Source: Gemmatimonadota bacterium
GTDB taxonomy: Bacteria > Gemmatimonadota > Gemmatimonadetes > Gemmatimonadales > GWC2-71-9
Reading direction: 5' to 3'
DNA length: 5,796 nt
Assembly (NCBI GenBank): GCA_016880225.1
Contig: JAEHDT010000169.1
Location: 1-5,796 of the forward strand
Below are positions 5,517 through 5,796 of this stretch, piece by piece. Every line of letters starts with the position of its first letter. Positions within the stretch are counted from its first letter, which is position 1. A program made the translations under genes and the position numbers. Below the pieces are notes generated by a model. It worked only from the letters and a program-made list of their open reading frames with translations. It had not been told where the DNA came from and did no database searches.

Positions 5517-5796
5517 GCTGGTGGGCGTGCGCCACCGCTACGACGAGCGTCTCGTGCTAGACATCGAGCGGTTCGCCGTCCCCGCCGGCTCGGGGGTGGC
5601 CGTCGTGGGGCCGAACGGCTCGGGGAAGAGCACGCTGCTGCGCCTGCTCGCGCTGCTCGAGCGCCCGAGCGAGGGCGAGGTGCGGCTCGACGGCGCGGTC
5701 GTCGCCGGCGGCCGCGGCCCGCGCGCCGCAGCCGTCGTGCGGCGCCGCGTGACCCTGGTGGAGCAGCGCCCGGTCCTGTTCCGGGGAACGGTCCGC
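5509..5796 (+). CDS. tupC: ABC transporter ATP-binding subunit, probable TupC (C-terminus cut off)
   Basis: This is the N-terminal 96 residues of an ABC ATPase, which would power the TupB-type permease from the cytoplasmic face. The A-loop aromatic is Tyr11 (RHRYDER). Walker A is GPNGSGKST (34-42), with the phosphate-binding Lys40. The Q-loop is around VEQRPVLFRGTV (84-95), with Gln86. The ABC signature, Walker B and H-loop are beyond the right edge. The spacing of A-loop, Walker A and Q-loop is normal. The ATG overlaps the tupB stop by 8 bp, so the two subunits are translated from one message. The TupC assignment rests mainly on this pairing with tupB; alone, the visible part would only say importer-type ABC ATPase. 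Residues 66-80 (AGGRGPRAAAVVRRR), just before the Q-loop, are unusually Gly/Ala/Arg-rich. Confidence 0.85.
   Translation, partial: MLELVGVRHRYDERLVLDIERFAVPAGSGVAVVGPNGSGKSTLLRLLALLERPSEGEVRLDGAVVAGGRGPRAAAVVRRRVTLVEQRPVLFRGTVR

Overview
The window is strongly G+C-rich bacterial DNA, densely coding on both strands, with very short or overlapping gene junctions and third codon positions dominated by G and C. Exported proteins carry signal peptides ending in A-x-A-Q or S-A-Q, and one predicted outer-membrane barrel ends in a C-terminal Phe, so the host is Gram-negative (diderm). The mix of high G+C, AAQ/SAQ-type signal peptides and gene content would suit Gemmatimonadota or a similar soil or sediment lineage. 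That placement is an impression, not a demonstrated assignment.

The layout is two divergent gene strings that start only 10 bp apart, near position 2528. Leftwards (minus strand) the order is a secreted protein with SH3-like repeats (2523 to 1444), a 111-residue hypothetical protein (1447 to 1112) and guaB, encoding IMP dehydrogenase (1103 to beyond the left edge). The first junction is a 4-bp ATGA overlap and the second an 8-bp gap, so these three are almost certainly one operon. Rightwards (plus strand) the order is gpmI, encoding cofactor-independent phosphoglycerate mutase (2534-4075), a small outer-membrane beta-barrel protein (4075-4830), a TupB-type tungstate ABC permease (4818-5516) and its ATPase partner (5509 to beyond the right edge). 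These four overlap by 1, 13 and 8 bp and also look like one transcript. The left string joins envelope and purine (GMP) synthesis functions. The right string joins glycolysis, an outer-membrane protein and oxyanion uptake. No substrate-binding protein (TupA) is present in the window.

The most unusual structure is at the gpmI/outer-membrane-protein junction. Four tandem copies of an 8-bp unit (RGGCGGWC) lie directly after the gpmI stop, and four reverse-complement copies (one degenerate) lie about 43 bp further on. Together they form an inverted repeat with 33-nt arms and 29 Watson-Crick pairs. It includes two bases of the downstream start codon and is translated as part of the signal peptide. 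It could be a mobile or replication-derived palindromic repeat that has been absorbed into a coding sequence, and it could control translation of the downstream genes.

No stretch longer than about 10 bp lies outside a gene, and I saw no tRNA, rRNA, CRISPR array, insertion sequence or rho-independent terminator. No wholly new multi-gene system is evident; the core genes belong to known families.
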